Positions 28,045 to 42,178 of a stretch of DNA of 64,000 bases are shown one piece after another. A model generated the notes under the pieces. It ran no database searches. It was not told where the DNA came from and saw only the letters and a list, made by a program, of their open reading frames with translations. Source of the stretch: Pampus argenteus (lineage: Eukaryota > Chordata > Actinopteri > Scombriformes > Stromateidae); assembly GCA_036937835.1 (NCBI GenBank), contig CM072860.1:2188501-2252500 (forward strand), given 5' to 3'. Numbering within the stretch: the stretch's first letter is position 1; every line of letters begins with the position of its first letter. Made by a program: the position numbers and the translations under genes.

Positions 28045-28099
28045 TGTCCTCCATGACGTCGCTCCGTAATCTTTGCGTGTGTTTCTTCCATCATGTGGG

Positions 28100-29310
28100 C
28101 AGTTTGTCCAAGCTGCTTGCTGATATCTGTACACTGTCTATATTCTTTTGTTTTTTCTGTAAATGATACTTGTTGATAGATGCATTACATTTATCTTTGT
28201 ACATGATACATACAGCACTGTCCAATGGAAACATGTGTATGGCCATCTAGCATGTGTAAGAAAAAAATAGAAGCAAAAATAAAAATAAAAATCATAAGAA
28301 GGACGGACACCAGTCGAGTGTCTGAGCAACGCAAACGCTGCGCCGTGTAAACGACGTCCGACGCCGAAAAGAAAGAGAAAAGTGCGTTCCGAAATGTCGT
28401 CCGTTTGCTGGGTGAATTTGTGTATGTTTTGTTCATGTTCATAACATGAGCGACAAAATCTGATCAGTGACCTGCTTATGTCTGATCTTTGGTGGCAAAC
28501 AAGCCTCCATGTGATTTCTCTTTGTAAATCCTGCACTTCATCTGAATGGTTCAGTCTGGTAAAAGACACTGCTGCTGCTGCCTCATATATGGTATTGCAT
28601 TTACCATAGAGCCACAATGTCCAAGGTTTTAAGCATATTTGCTTTCCCAGATGCCTCAGATACCCTTCAATTCACGTGGGTCTACAGGTGTCGGTGCTGT
28701 AGTGCTACTTGTTTGGAGGGTTTTGGTTGAATCGTAGAGGAATCATTTGAAACTTACATCTTCTGTTTTATTCCATTTATTTCTCAGATTCATTGGATTA
28801 CTGAGACTATGTGGTATAGATCTGTACCACAGAGGATGTTGTCATCAGGGCCTCTTTGTTGTTGTCGTCATCTAGATGTAGCCACGAGTAAAGATATCCA
28901 CTGTATATCCTCGTATTTCCAATGTCTGCACATCCCTTTTCTTTCGCCCATCTGGCTTCCGCACAACTAATCCCCAACGAGGAAAACACGGCGCAGTGTT
29001 TAAACATAACCTCAAAACCTTTCACTGAAAAATACTGAGAGCAAACTCGGCTCTCCACAGATTTTCTTGCTTTCGTTGAGGGATCATTTTAACAGGGATC
29101 AATAACGCTCCAACCATGGGAGGGACCATTTCGTCCAAAAAAATGTGCTCCAATGTGATTGGACAGTGCAAATGGTCAATCAGTAGTTGGAGCGATCCAG
29201 TTGGACATCAGGAGGCCCCTTCCCCAGTCGATGGCAGATTGTAGAATTGGTTGGTCGCTTTGTCATCAGCCAACAGACCTGGTTAACCTTTTTTTTTACA
29301 ATACGTCAGT
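28100..29310 (-). other. nhsl2: Probable nhsl2 3' UTR and downstream flank
   Basis: Sequence directly after the nhsl2 stop codon, free of microsatellites and of diverged-repeat signatures. Two AATAAA hexamers occur on the minus strand at 28,772-28,767 and 28,781-28,776, giving a plausible UTR of about 0.55 kb. A longer UTR, ending near an ATTAAA at 27,943-27,938, is possible. A 159-codon minus-strand frame at 28,138-28,617 lies in this stretch; it shows no recognisable domain and I treat it as chance. Confidence 0.45.
28767..28781 (-). terminator. nhsl2: Candidate polyadenylation signals for nhsl2
   Basis: Two canonical AATAAA hexamers on the minus strand, 9 bp apart, about 530-545 bp past the stop codon. 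Position is reasonable for a 3' end, but the hexamer is common in A/T-rich DNA. Confidence 0.4.
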
Positions 29311-29650
29311 TCACTGATCATTGGGTTTGCTGTTGCCGGATGCCGCCTCTCCTCCCTCGCCGGTTGTCGGCGTGGTGGTTGAAAACTCTGTGACGCGTCG
29401 TGCCAGAGGGTTTGTGCTTTTGAGAAGTTCCATGGCAGAGACCCTGGCCCCTCCGCTGGAAGACTTGCTGCCTTTCTTCTGAAGCAGGGCCATGAAGTTC
29501 TCATTGCGGGAACTCGACCTTTGGCTGCTGCCCAAGGTGAGATTACGGAAGTCACCGCCGCCGGCGCTGTGCTTCACGGGGGACACCAGGCTCTGGCGGC
29601 TGCCGAAAGAGTCTGACGGCTCCTTACGACCAAGAACCTTCCGTTTGGAC
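29311..29650 (-). CDS. nhsl2: nhsl2 exon 10 (last coding exon, stop)
   Basis: Acceptor GTGTTTTCAG (AG at 29,652-29,651). The first base completes an arginine codon, then S-K-R-K-V-L-G-R-K-E follows, the invariant NHS-family motif after T-T-E-D-L-F. A serine-rich stretch leads to N-F-M-A-L-L-Q-K-K-G-S-K and S-A-M-E-L-L-K-S-T-N-P-L-A-R-R. The frame ends P-N-D-Q-stop, stop codon 29,313-29,311. About 112 residues. Ending about 25 residues after N-P-L-A-R-R is the NHSL2 pattern; NHS and NHSL1 continue much further. Confidence 0.93.
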
Positions 29651-32600
29651 CTGAAAACACATAACAAGACAAGATATTAGTAAATGTGGCATTCATTATT
29701 TCAAATGTATCAAGCCAGATGAGTCACACTTCGTTAGACATCTCTCCCTTCATCAAATAAAAAACAAAAACATGTGACTCAGAGGGGAATCTATCCTTTC
29801 TTGTAGGAGATGAAAACACAGACTCCTGTTCTTTCTTTTCTCCTCCTCATCCATTTTCAGCATCATGGAGAATAAATTCATGAACACTTGTTGCTTAGAG
29901 ACTAGCTTTCTTGTATTTCTGTGCGTGTGCTCTGGATCTATATATGTGTGTGGAGGAAAAAAAGAGGACAAAATAAGAGCCGCTCCTTCGTGCAGTAACC
30001 TGCTGTACATGGAGCCGTTGCTAAGGAACCTTATACTCTGTCTGCCTCACACCTTTTCAACAAGACAATATGTCTTTTGTCATTTGCTTTTGGGTTATAA
30101 TAAGCCGGCAGGCAAGCCTCGTGTTGCCCATTTGGGCTGTGAATACATTTTTACTGTCATAACAGACAATTTTATCCTTTCTAGAGGCCTTTTGAGGAAA
30201 TGTATCTGCAGTAATATAACAGATCAGCCCGTATGTCTGAAATGTGATGCATGGTCATACCTGTGTATAATAGTGAACAGGTCTTCGGTGGTGTGTGTTG
30301 TAGGTGTAGTGGTCAACAAGTCATCATCTGTTTCCTCAGCAATGTGGAGGACCATCTTCTCATTGGCTGTTGAGTCATCTGAAAAAGACATCATATCTAT
30401 ATGATATATGGATATATCTATCATTATACACCAGCAAATAAAATTATATTTGTACGGCTTTGAAGCCCAATGAAACTGTTCCAAGCTGCAGCAGCTGCTG
30501 TCCAAGGCACATACTTTAAATCAGTAAATTAAGGAGTTACAGCCCTATTATTTGCACTTTAGTTAAAGTTTTTCTGTTTCAGGAGACAAAAAAAATCCTA
30601 CAAAATGCAAATGTCTACATACCAATCCCAACACTGGCCATCTTCCCTTCCAGCTCTGTGAGGGAGGAATCCTGGAGAGACGACTGAAGCGATGACTCTT
30701 TTGAACTGTCTTCATCTGTTCCCAAATGATTCTCATCTTGCTCTGGCATTTCAGGGACATCGGTAGTGGTGGGAATATCTTCTGGTGGGAAAGCGCCTAC
30801 AGGAGACCGAAGGCCCACAGGACTGTCGGTCTGCGGCGTCTGGCGGTCGGTGCTGCCGTTGGTAGAGGAATGGACTGATGAGGGTAGGAGCAAGACGCTT
30901 GGCTTCTTGGGGACTGGGGGTGGAACCTGAAAGGACGTTTTTTTTTAATATCAGATAACAATAGTAATTTTGAAATGACTCAATATCAAGAATATTTTGG
31001 GCTTCCTTACCTTAGGTTTCTTTTTGTCTGACAGCTCTGCCAGACAGGAGATTGTCATCCTTGAGGGGAGTGTCTTGCTCTTGTCCTGGAGCTCTGGGAC
31101 CTCCTGGTTACTGCAGGAAGAGGGGAATGAGCCTCCATCCGCAGGCTCAACCTCAATCTCTGGTTCAGCATCAAATTCAGGCTCCAACACTGGGTCTTCC
31201 AGGAGAGGCTGGGGGTCTGGGAGAGGAGGGAGATCAAAGAGGGACTGCGAGTGCGGGAGGAACGGATGATCATAGAAAGTTTGTGGGTTGGTGGTGGAAT
31301 TTAAATCCGGGAGCACCGAGGGACTTGTAGGCGTTTGTGGCTGAGGTTTTTTGGGTTTGGGTTTTCTCATAACTTTGTAAATGTTACCAAGGGGCACCGG
31401 CCGATCGACAGGTGAGGCGGGAGGCGAGTCGAGCGCAAGGGGGGAAGTGGACGAGGGAGAAGGAGACTTAAGGAGGAGATTTAAGGGTCGTTTGGGCAAC
31501 GGGGGCTTAACGGCGACAGGCGGTTTGGGTTTTGGTAGAGTGGGTGGCGGGCTGGGGTCCTCGCCTAGGTCTCGGCCATGTTCTTCTTCGATGGTGTCAG
31601 ATGCCCCATCAGGGCAATCCTCTAGGTCACCACGAGAGACAGAGCGAAGCCGAATAGTCTTTAGCTCATTCTGGGTAACCACAGGTAAAGCCTGTGAAGA
31701 GCTTGGGCTGATTTTTCCAGGTTTTGCCGCTGTGGAGGTGTCAGAGTGTCGTCTGCTGGCCTTTTGCTTTGGCTTGATCGCCGAAAGCTCCAGATGTGCA
31801 TTCCCGGGCATTTCAAAGGACAATCTAGACCTCGCAGCAGGGTCCTTGGGTGATGGTAGCGATGATTTTCTTTCTGGGATCTTCGGCCGCATCTTACACC
31901 CTGACATCCCTATTGTCCCCATTGTCCCCGCTGTCCCTGGACCTGCCGCATGACTGAGTGGAACAGTTGGGGTTGGAGTCTCTGATTGACTGGAATAGCC
32001 ACTTGACGGGGACATAAGTCCTGGTGGTTTGAAGGGCGAAGAGGCCTTGACATCAGTTTCCATGGAGAGCTGTGAGGGTGACGTGGCTCTGGAGGTGGAG
32101 GGTGAGTCGAGCAGCGACTCCGAGCTGCCTCTGACTTTCATACATTCAATCACTGTGGTACCTGTTGCTGTGCTGGAGCCTGACAGAGACCTGGAGAAGA
32201 GAAAAGAAGAGAAGTGGGCTTACAAATAACTAAGCATTTAATCATTCAATAGAGCAAATAAGCCCCAAACAAGTGCAGTTTTTTTCCTACCTGTAGGGGT
32301 CATTGTTCTTCCACTCCCCCAGCTGCCAGTGAGTAGGGAAAGTCAACTCTGTCTCTCCCTCCCTCTCTGGTGCCTGCACCTCAAGGCTTGGAGGTCCATC
32401 ACTGCCTCCCTGACCCAGTTCTCCCTCACGAACACTAGGTTTAGAGGAGCAAGAGGAGTTGGGTAGGAGGAAATCAGGCTGGAAGTCTGGGTAGTGGTCC
32501 CTGGGGATGTGCAGGCTCTTTGGCCGGCCATCCCGGTAAAGATTGCCTTCAGGGCGGATCCTCCCTTCAGCTTCTCCGAGCTTCTTCATTAGTGAGACGC

Positions 32601-35425
32601 TCCTCACAGGAGGCGGTGGCTTGCGTTTGGATTTCTTAAGCGAGATGGAGCGCGAGCGCAGGCGCAAGCGGCCTTCTGTGCTGTAGTCCGAGGCTGTGAC
32701 GGAGATTGTGTCGGTGGTACTTGCACTGTCCTCTGAGCTCCCTCTAGGATAGAGGAGGGCATAATTCTCACCCAAACCCAGGAAGTGATGATGTTGCTGT
32801 TGGTGGTCTGTTATTGCCGTAACGTTCCCATTCCCTGTGGATGTGATGTCTGGCTGGCCTATTCCACCTTCTGTAAAACAGAAAGAACCAGAATCCGTGG
32901 GCGTGGAAAGGGAACGCTCCCGGAACTTGAAGGCGTTTGCTGCCGCTATGGATCGTGCTGACCTCTCTCTTCCTCTCTCTGTCTCCCCATACCCCCCTCC
33001 TCCTCCCCCTCCCCCTCCTCCTCCCCCTCCATCCGCTGCAGCTCCTTCTGTTTCACTCCGCTTCCCCATCATGGCTGATGCCAGTGAGATCCCCGGCATG
33101 TTATTCCCTCTTTTTCCAGAATGGTCCGACACAGACATGAATGAACTGGGATGCGAGCTCACCGACTGTCCTGAGCCCACTAACATCACCCCGTCCTGCG
33201 TCCCTCCTCCTGCGTTACCGATGATGCTGTGCTGTTTGGGTGGAACTGTCGGGCCTTTGTTCATGCTGTAATTGTAAGGTTCGTTCCATGCTCCAGGAGA
33301 AAAGGTGGAGCCCTTAGGTCCATTCCAGGAAGGGGAGGGTGTGTTGGAGCACAGCAGCCCAGAGCGGTCCATGGTTCCTGGGTGAAGTTGGTCTGGGGTG
33401 CGATGCTCCAAATTGTTATCTGTGTATGAAAAGACGAATGAGGAGAATGATTATTTCATTCTATTTACAACAAGATGTGATGACTCCTGATCCTGTCATG
33501 TGTGTATTGTGACTTAAATACACATTTGAATTAATTATCTGCTTGTTGTTGCAGGCTGTAGTTATAGCAAGATACTGCTTACATATATATGTGTTTGTTT
33601 ACTTCTTTTAATTTTCCTGCTGACAGTAATTTAATTCTTCTATTCATCTACCTTACAGGTGTGCATTAGATTATTTACTTATTTTGTAACCAAGAAAAAG
33701 TTTCCACTTTGTCGTGAATATTCAAAGATTATAAATTGTTTGGACATAAATAGTACAATGCTAAAGTCGTTTTTTAAACATGCTGAGTGCTTTTTCTTGC
33801 CTGTCTGCAATTAAAGTCTTATTTAGGTTAAACTGTTGCCATCCCCTGAAACTGAGTATCCCCGTTGCGATGAATAAACCAATTAGGCATGAAAAGATCC
33901 AGGCTGCCGGCAACACCGTCCTTCACAGAGCAAAAACAGATTAATACAGGGGAAAGAAATGATTAACCTAACAATAATCTCAGTGATCTTTGTTAAATTC
34001 AAAATTTAGTTGGTAAAAAGCAAAAAAAAAAAAAACAATTAAGATGTTTTTCTGTCTCAGTGAGCTTTTTAAAATGGGATTAAACCAAGAAAGAAGTTAA
34101 TCACCAAACTATGTTTAAGGGAACTGACACAAAAACAGGGAATTAATATTTTATCCCAAAATGAAATAAAAACTTACGATCTTTTCACCTTTGTGCCACT
34201 AAAAACAAATTTTAAATACTACAAACACACAACAAGTTGTCTTCCTTTATTTCTCCCAGTTTCTCCAAACAAAAAGTTTTCTAAAGACGCCAATGAAGTT
34301 TCAGCTCTTTATCTTTGGCTGAAGTCATTGAGCACAGTTTATATGAGCAGTAAGAGACTGAAGGAAAGACAGTAAGAGTTTCTATAGTGGTGCTTCACTT
34401 TATGGTTTCTCTGTCACACACACCTGCAGGTAAGGTTGTGTCGAGGTCAGAGTGTGTCTTCCTCAGGGGCAGGGTTTGATGGGGGGTGTCGGTGATAGGC
34501 TCCAGGGAGCGGGGCTGGTGGGGGAAGGGGTCTCCTGGAGAGGGGGATGGGGACAGGGAGTGCTGCAGGAGGTCAACACCGTGGAATTTCCCTCCTCCTC
34601 CTCCTCCTCCTCCTTCACCTGGAGGAGAAAGAAAGGAGCAGAAAGGGTCAGTGAGACCAATTTTACTTGACACGCAGTAAATTCAATGAAACACCAAATT
34701 TAATCATGTTGTTGACATGGCAATATAGTTTTAGATTATGACTCTTGGGAGATTCAATTATGTAAGCATCACCTGATTTGAAGTTATTATTTTTTTAAAT
34801 TGGTGCAACAAACGAACCAAACAATCGTTTGATTCGGACAAATATGATTTACATGTCAAACATAGTAAGTCATGGCTGCGGGTTGTTAGATTTACAGCAA
34901 TGACGAAGCGAAGGCAGACCCGAATAAACACAGCTTACAGATTTACAGCAGCTGTAGTTGCATGACCCGTTTTAATTTCTGCATGAAATCAATGTGATTG
35001 ATGATTTCTGTGGTGTCTGGTTACATACAGAAAGGCTTTGCTGTAAGTTCAGCCATGATTACATTAAATGGATGCACCTGTACGCTTGAACTTAAATCTG
35101 ACATTTATGTTTTATATTTACTGCTGCCATGTTTTAATCTGGAGTGATTTACAGGAAATGCCGCTGTGGTACTTCCTGTCCGTCTGATGTCTTGTCTGGG
35201 CAGACAGGCAGCAGGTACCTACTTGATTACCTCTATGACATGTGGTGCAGTCCTTCACCCATCTGCATAACTCATCCAGGCTTCTATTAAGCCATCAGTC
35301 TTATTTTTATGGTGACAGTCACATCAGATGCAGTGTACTGGTAAAGATTTATCTCCTACAACCAAATGACTCCATTCAATGAAGTTGTGTTTTCTGCAGT
35401 AAGCGAAGACTGGGATATTAAATCA

Positions 35426-35463
<38 letters not shown>

Positions 35464-38400
35464 CAATGAGGCAAAACAGCAAATGAATCAAATGAAGTTG
35501 AATCGATGAGAGTGTGTACAGGCATCATGCAAGCAGAGCCAAAACAAAGCGGCTTTATAACAAGAATGAAGTATTTATTGAATAACTGCTCACAGTGAGG
35601 ACTCAAAATAAAAATATATCCTGCTTTTTGAATTCAGCATTGTAAACAGGAGTCTGTGGCTTCATGGTTATTCTTCCCACAGACAGTCAGCACCTGTCTG
35701 TCTACCTGTCTGTCTACATGTGGGCGTGTCTGTCTTCATAGGGTTTACAGTCACAGATGACTCCGTTTTGTTTCTAGTTGTGTCCCTGTTGATGCAGCGT
35801 GTATGAATTATACATCCAAGCATTATGAAAACAGAATTACAAAGTGTAAGCTAATAGCATGATAGCATTCATGTTACCAGTAGAATCGACTAATTAGGCT
35901 AAATGACGCCACATTTATCAGAACAAAGCTTCAAACTCTGTGTAGAATATATACAGAGAAAGTCATGCAAACTACATGAAAACTGGTTGTAAACCTCTCA
36001 TATCTCATTACAGTTTGTTCTTATGGAGAAAAACCTTGCTGCCTGCTTCACTCATTGGCTAACTGTCTGTTTTTGCACGTCTAGACTCTGCAGCCATTCA
36101 TCCTGTGTCTATTTCCAACAATCTATGTGTTTCAGCTCATTCACTGAGTGTCATTCAGTGGCCGCACTCCTCTGTGCATGAATAAATAAGAGTGTTTGGT
36201 CTGAAACATGCAGCTATGACTCAGCCATTGAGCTAAATATGACTTCCTTTCAGGCTGTCATCCAATCATCCACTTCCTGCTGCTCTGATTGCCTCTTGAA
36301 TCACGGTTTCATCCAGGTAAAGTGACAATTTTGCAAATTTTGGGCAGAAAATATGTAAAAATCATAAATGCATGCAGGTACATTTACTGACTGCCTGGCC
36401 GAGCTGCTGCTCAGAGGTTGGGAGTCTTTGTGTTGCTTCTGCAGCTATAAATAATAAAAAATAAACTATTTGGACTATCAGCAGGCTTCACCAGAGAGCC
36501 AAGATGATGATTCATTCATCTTAATGTCTCCTCGGTGTGGTCCTGGCTTAACTGATTTGCCGCCTGCTGTGTGACACGTTCGTTTTAACAAGCTGTTATT
36601 GTCAGGTTTAAATACTATACAACCCTCTATCCTTTAGCTGCTACTAAATGTCTTATAAGTGGCTGTACAATCAGGAAAAATAGGATTCATCCCAGTTCTG
36701 GAAAGTCCCGCCTCTTGTGGGATCAGATGGTCTGCAGGTGTATGAATACCTGTCTGTCTCTTGGCTAAACTCCACATTCACAAGCTTGTTTATTATCTAG
36801 CTTCGTGTTTTTGTAAATGATGACATTTTGACCTGTTTATTGCTTAATTTTGCAGAATTAATGACAAAAATTGTACACTCGATGAGGACGTAACACTTTC
36901 ACAAATGTATTGAACTAAACAACATTTAAATAACAAACTGGCCTGTATGTTCTTCTGTATTCGGCCTGTTTGTCCTTCGCAATGTCACAAGCTGCTTGTG
37001 TTTCAGTTACTTCTGCATGCATCGGAAACACGGCGGCTTAAAGTTACCCTCAAAATGACTAAATCAAGGAGATAAAATTAGAGAACAGAGACACAGACAG
37101 TAGAGTGATAAATGTCTTACCCTGTCAGACCGCCTGTCTACAGCATGTCTGCCTCTTCCTGCTCTGCATTCACATTTTCACTGCCTTACGGTACCTCGGT
37201 CATTCATGAAATTTGCCGGAGCGAGATGTGCAGTGATGGAGAAACAGAAGGAGGAAGAGGAGGAGGGAGCAATGACAAAATGTTCTCCTCATTATCCCTC
37301 CATTCATTATTCTTTCATCCTGTATCCGTCCAACCTCCTTTTCTCTCCGCCTGTCTTTTCTAAAACTACATTTTCTCTCCTCCTTCTCTCCACATTTCCC
37401 TTCACTTCTTTCTCTTTTTCTTCACTCGCTGACGGTTCATTTTTCTTTTTTTTTTTTTGTAGGAATAGGGAAGAGAGAGGAAGAGTGGTGTGTTACCATG
37501 GCAACAGCAAGCTGGCTGCAAGAATACCTGTCCGTTGGTTTTTACAGAGACAACAGAGAGCAGAAGAAGGAGTGAAAAAGAGGTGGGCGTCACGGTAACA
37601 AGCATGATGACGACATGTTCATATTCTATATTTTCTACTAGTCTGTGTATCCAAAGCCTGATCTCTGATTCTTGACCTCCAAACACACACTGACACGCCC
37701 CTTAATGAAGTTTATTTTAAGCAAACTCACCCTGTCGCTATAAATGCTTACAACTGTGTATTCATCCACGACTGAAAATAGTCCCTAACAAATGCACATC
37801 TTCCTCCTGTTTGAGTAACGTTTGCTAAAAACTACAATACCCAGCTACTTTAGGAAATTACTGAGCTTTTTTTCTTTTTAAATATATTATAGTACCAAAG
37901 ATGATATATGATCCTGAAAATTATATTTGTTATTCGAGGACTAAACATTTGATGAGATGTTCGAATGGAGAAAGTGTAAAAAAGGTGTTTCAGACTTGTG
38001 TTTGATCTCAGTTCAACCTGCAGGACTTTCTGAAGGCTTTATTTATTATTTATGATGAGTGAACCCAAGTCGAAAGTGACATCTTTTACTGCCGAAACAG
38101 ACCTGCGGACTGAATCTGTCAAGCTGCCAATTACCACTGTCACAGATGATAAGAGGCTCAAAAAGACAAACAGATGGTCTGAAAGATGCAAACTGCTGGG
38201 AAATATTTATTTAACTGTATTCAAGAGAGATATGTTTCCAAAAACACTGTTTTTAAAGATTAATATCTACAGTATGAGCCAATGGGTAAGTGACAGTCTT
38301 CATTATGGTCTTTAAGGACCGATTAACACCAACCTTATCCTCTCTCTCTCTCTCTCTCTCTCTATAGGATGTGGATACCCACCAAGTTCACCGCTACAGG

Positions 38401-38585
38401 CATGCACCATCATACCTGACCTTCTACCTCCTGAACACAGCGGGTGAGGAGGTGAGAGAGACAGAGACTGAGGGGGGAGGAAAAAAAGACACAGAGATAT
38501 TTAACTATAGATGGATATGTGTGTGAGAAGGAGGGAAGAAGCACCCGGTGACAAAGCAGTTGCTATGCCAAAAACCCGGCAGGAC

Positions 38586-38623
<38 letters not shown>

Positions 38624-38888
38624 TGCACACACACACACACGCACACACACTAAGTAAACAAGGTTTGGTTGAGACAAGTGGAAGCAGTGAGTGTCAGAAC
38701 GATGTTGCTGAGGATGACCACAGCATACTAACAGCTCTGACACACACACACACACACACACAGAGCTGACTGCCTGAGATGGGCGAAGGCGATAGCGAAT
38801 GTGATCATAAGAAGAAAATGTTCTCGATGTCAAATCATGTTTCTGCAGCGTTTTCGACCTTAAAGCTCAAACTTGTTTCCAGTGGGAA

Positions 38889-38933
<45 letters not shown>

Positions 38934-41900
38934 TTATAAATATGCACAATGTTCAGTGAGGGAATCACATGTTAACGCTTCTCCTACTGAAATAAAAGAA
39001 CATCTGCATCTGTTGTCTTTTTGCATCTTTCCTTAAATGTTTCTCCATGATTGAAGTGCAAAGGAAGCATTTTATAAACAGGATATACAAAGACTGTTAT
39101 GTTTCTCTGCAATGTGAGTAACGACTCGGCCTTCACATCAAAGATGCTTTGTCCCCTGAGAAAAGTGTCCACTACATCTGAAAACATACAGTATGAATCA
39201 CCTGAGGGATGCTGTAATCTGAGCTCGACAGATTACAGCTAGTTGATTAACTTACACTGACTGCAGAAGTAAGAAAAAGACATTTATGTTCATTTACTGG
39301 TTTCAACTGTGAAGTCAAACATTTCTTTACATTAAATCAAACTACGACATGTCCAGTTTAAGATGGAGTAATAATACAGCGATGAAGCCAGTGGAATAAG
39401 TTGTATTAAATGAGCCCGTTTGTGATACTGTGTTGTGCATTTTAGTCGCTTATATTTGTCTTTATACCGGTTCTACAACAAAGTGAGTCACAGTCAACTG
39501 ATACTGATGTGACCATCAAACAGAGCAAACGACAGCAATAACAACATAATTATGTTCAATATATTCCCTCTATGTTTCAAATTCAACCGGAGCCATATAA
39601 CAGCTGATTGTTTATCAATAGGAACTCATCTAATCCATTTAATTTTGGATTATTTGTCTGTGAGCATTTATATTGAGGCCATTAATTTCAATAAAACCGA
39701 GGAATGCTTGAAGGCATCTCGCCACCGACGAGCGCCTCGCTATAATTAACCTGGATCCAACTCTTCTTCAGTTTCACCTCCTACTAACCTCCCTGATCAC
39801 ATGACCTGTTCAACAGGGCTACGATGAACAATTATTATGTTTACGAGTTTCTGTGTCTGATCCAAGTGATGAAACATTCATGAATTCAAAGACTTTTAGG
39901 AAATATTAAGGTATAAATATTAGGAGTCTTACCCGTGATGTCAAGCGGTATGAAATGACCTGGCGGGCGTCTCCCTAGATGCCAGCGGGGTTTCTCTGCG
40001 ACGGGCGGTCCGATGGTTGCAGAAGTGGTGGTACTGCTGCTGCTGTTGTTACTACTCCAGCCCAGCGGGCGGCGGTCGGAGCCGCAGGGGGACGGGGACG
40101 GGGAGGGAGACGGGTCGGTCACAGACCTCAGGCCAAACACTGAGGAGGCGGTCTCATCGTCGTACAGCTGTTTGGATGCCGGCTAGAAGAAGAAGAAAAG
40201 AAGACTTAGAGGTTGTGAGATTTTCTAATATACGTATTAAAAAGAAAGTAGCTCCTGTCTCTTTAAGGCCCCCCTCCCGTTAAGATAAGTCCAGATACTT
40301 TTCACAAGAACTGGTGGAGAACAAAAACAGAGCTAAAAGGAGAGAACCACAGACTTAACGTGAACAACTACTAAAAAATAAAATCAGATTCGTCATGCGT
40401 TCGGAGGACGGAGGGAAAGAGACAAAGAAATGAGGAAATAAAGAAACACACAACGAATGAACTCATGTGACTCATCTACAGCTGAGAGAAATATAGTAAA
40501 AGAAACAGATGATGTGAGTTAAAAATGTTCAGGGGATTTTACTTTTATAGCTGCTGAAGAAGTGAAGCGAGAGGGCAGAAAGATGAGGAACATCCTGTAT
40601 GGTTGGATCTGATTAGCTGTGACAGAGGCTGACAAGAAGCAGAGACGTTGTTGTCTCAGTCGCTGGCATCAACAGGAAGGTGTAATCCCAGCTGGGAGCG
40701 AACTAGCATCTGTCAGATGCCTCCTATTACATCCAAAGTATCCATGGTTGCTGCCCTTAAGCAAGGCACTGAAATACATAACGCTGCAGGGCTGCTGCAA
40801 TGCAGGAAACACGCCTCTCTGGGTGCTTCTCTAGTCAGACAGATACGCGGAAATTCACAATTATCTCATGAGAATCTGCCAAATTCTAATTGAAATTAGC
40901 CCGAACAGAGAGGAAGGCATTAACGTAACAGAGCTGTTTAACAGCTTGCTGAAGGAACAGGAAATGTGCAGCCATCGTGCAGTAAAATCACCGTAGGAGT
41001 CCATCAAGCTGCCGTAACGTTAAAAACGGTTTGTGGAAATAGCCTGAGAACTATTACTAGCAGAGAGAGAGAGAGAGGAAAGAAAATAGAGAAAGACTTC
41101 AAAGAGTCGCCTTTAACCATATATATATATATATAAACCTCTCTTACTTTGAAAATACTCCCCTGTGTTTGTGTCTGAATGAGCAGGCGAACACATGGCA
41201 TCAATGTCATCTGTTAGTTTCAGATTTGGTGATACGTCCTTCGTTTGGCCCGCTGGGAGCGTTAATGGATGATGACTAATTCTAACAAATCTGAAAGACG
41301 AGGGTGGGATATGTCGCGCTGCGGGTTTTTTTCTGTCATATTTAAAGGCGTGATAACAAAAAGACATTTTGTCACAACACAACTGCAGCTCAGACAGTAT
41401 TATTGACACTGAAACTGCAATTTGTTCATTTTTATTGTCGCTGAGACAAATGATGCCTCTGTGGTATTAATGTAGGACGGATTAAAACTAGAAGGCAACG
41501 AATATGACAATATTCACAAAACTTAAAAATGCACATATGTCAAATTGTTATTTATTGTTTATTTATTGAGTAAACAATGCGCATTAGTTTTGTTCTGAGA
41601 CGCTGGAGCTCCACTGAGACATCTAGTGGGGCTCAATGTCATATACGAACTCTAGAAAGGAGAATTTACATATCAAAGTCTGTTTCCAGGTATGTAAAAA
41701 AAAAAAAGTCATATGAAGCCTTTTGTGGCTCCAGAGGCGATGTATGTCAAATCTGATGAATCGCCTCAAGCGATGTCTCATGAGTCAGCATTAGTTTTAA
41801 AATGAACAGAAAAAAAAATCTGCAAATGTCGACGTGACAGTAACATTAAACCGGTTGAGCCACATGCAACCTTTGTCATTCATGTGGTTAAATGTCAGAT

Positions 41901-42147
41901 AGGTGCTTTGGGTTGGGTTAACGGAAGAAAACCTATTGTAATACCTGTATTATCACATTGTTCTTGTAGGTGTGTGTGTGTTTGTGTGTGTGTGTTTACC
42001 AGGAAGATGAAGTCAGGCCTCTTGTTGTTGAGGGAGACGGGTGATCGGCTGAGTGACGTGGACGTGTCGTCGGAGCTCTGCGAGGACGGATGCCGGAAAG
42101 TCTGACCGGTCAGCTTGGTGTCATACAACTGCTCCTCAAAGTCTGCT

Positions 42148-42178
<31 letters not shown>

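Larger units (their letters stand above)
8763..28099. other. Intergenic or arhgap6 intron 1: no supportable exon
   Basis: About 19 kb. Open frames here are short, multi-frame or low-complexity. Contents: A/T-rich unique DNA, many CA/GT tracts, a polypurine block (12,470-13,240), (AAT)n, (CAT)n, a 12-bp minisatellite (16,496-16,565), a diverged repeat (21,874-22,080), an AATAT array (25,254-25,365) and a small GC-rich patch near 27,690-27,745 with a tandemly doubled GCGGCGGCGCAGAGC unit. Whether it is intergenic or the long first intron of the arhgap6-type gene cannot be settled, because exon 1 was not located. Confidence 0.6.
34619..39932 (-). other. nhsl2: nhsl2 intron 4
   Basis: 5.3 kb. 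Mostly A/T-rich unique sequence with CA tracts at 35,427-35,459, 38,590-38,650 and about 38,740-38,760, a GT tract at 38,891-38,932 and a CT tract at about 38,338-38,364. I looked for an extra exon between exons 4 and 5 and did not need one: the phases already match. Confidence 0.75.

Noticed and set aside
27485..28054. 189-codon minus-strand frame
   Set aside because: Built largely on GT repeats (poly Cys-Val) and a GC-rich doubled unit; low complexity.
28138..28617. 159-codon minus-strand frame after nhsl2
   Set aside because: Unique sequence but no domain, no splice context and poor codon look; it lies in the probable 3' UTR or flank.
31381..31953. 190-codon plus-strand frame
   Set aside because: It is antisense to nhsl2 exon 7, whose composition (few A/T-rich codons, Ser/Pro-rich) keeps the opposite strand open. 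No independent gene signal.
38375..38450. Coding-like stretch ending near GGTGAGGAGGTGAGAG considered as an extra nhsl2 exon
   Set aside because: The resemblance is on the plus strand, opposite to nhsl2, and the flanking exons already join in phase.
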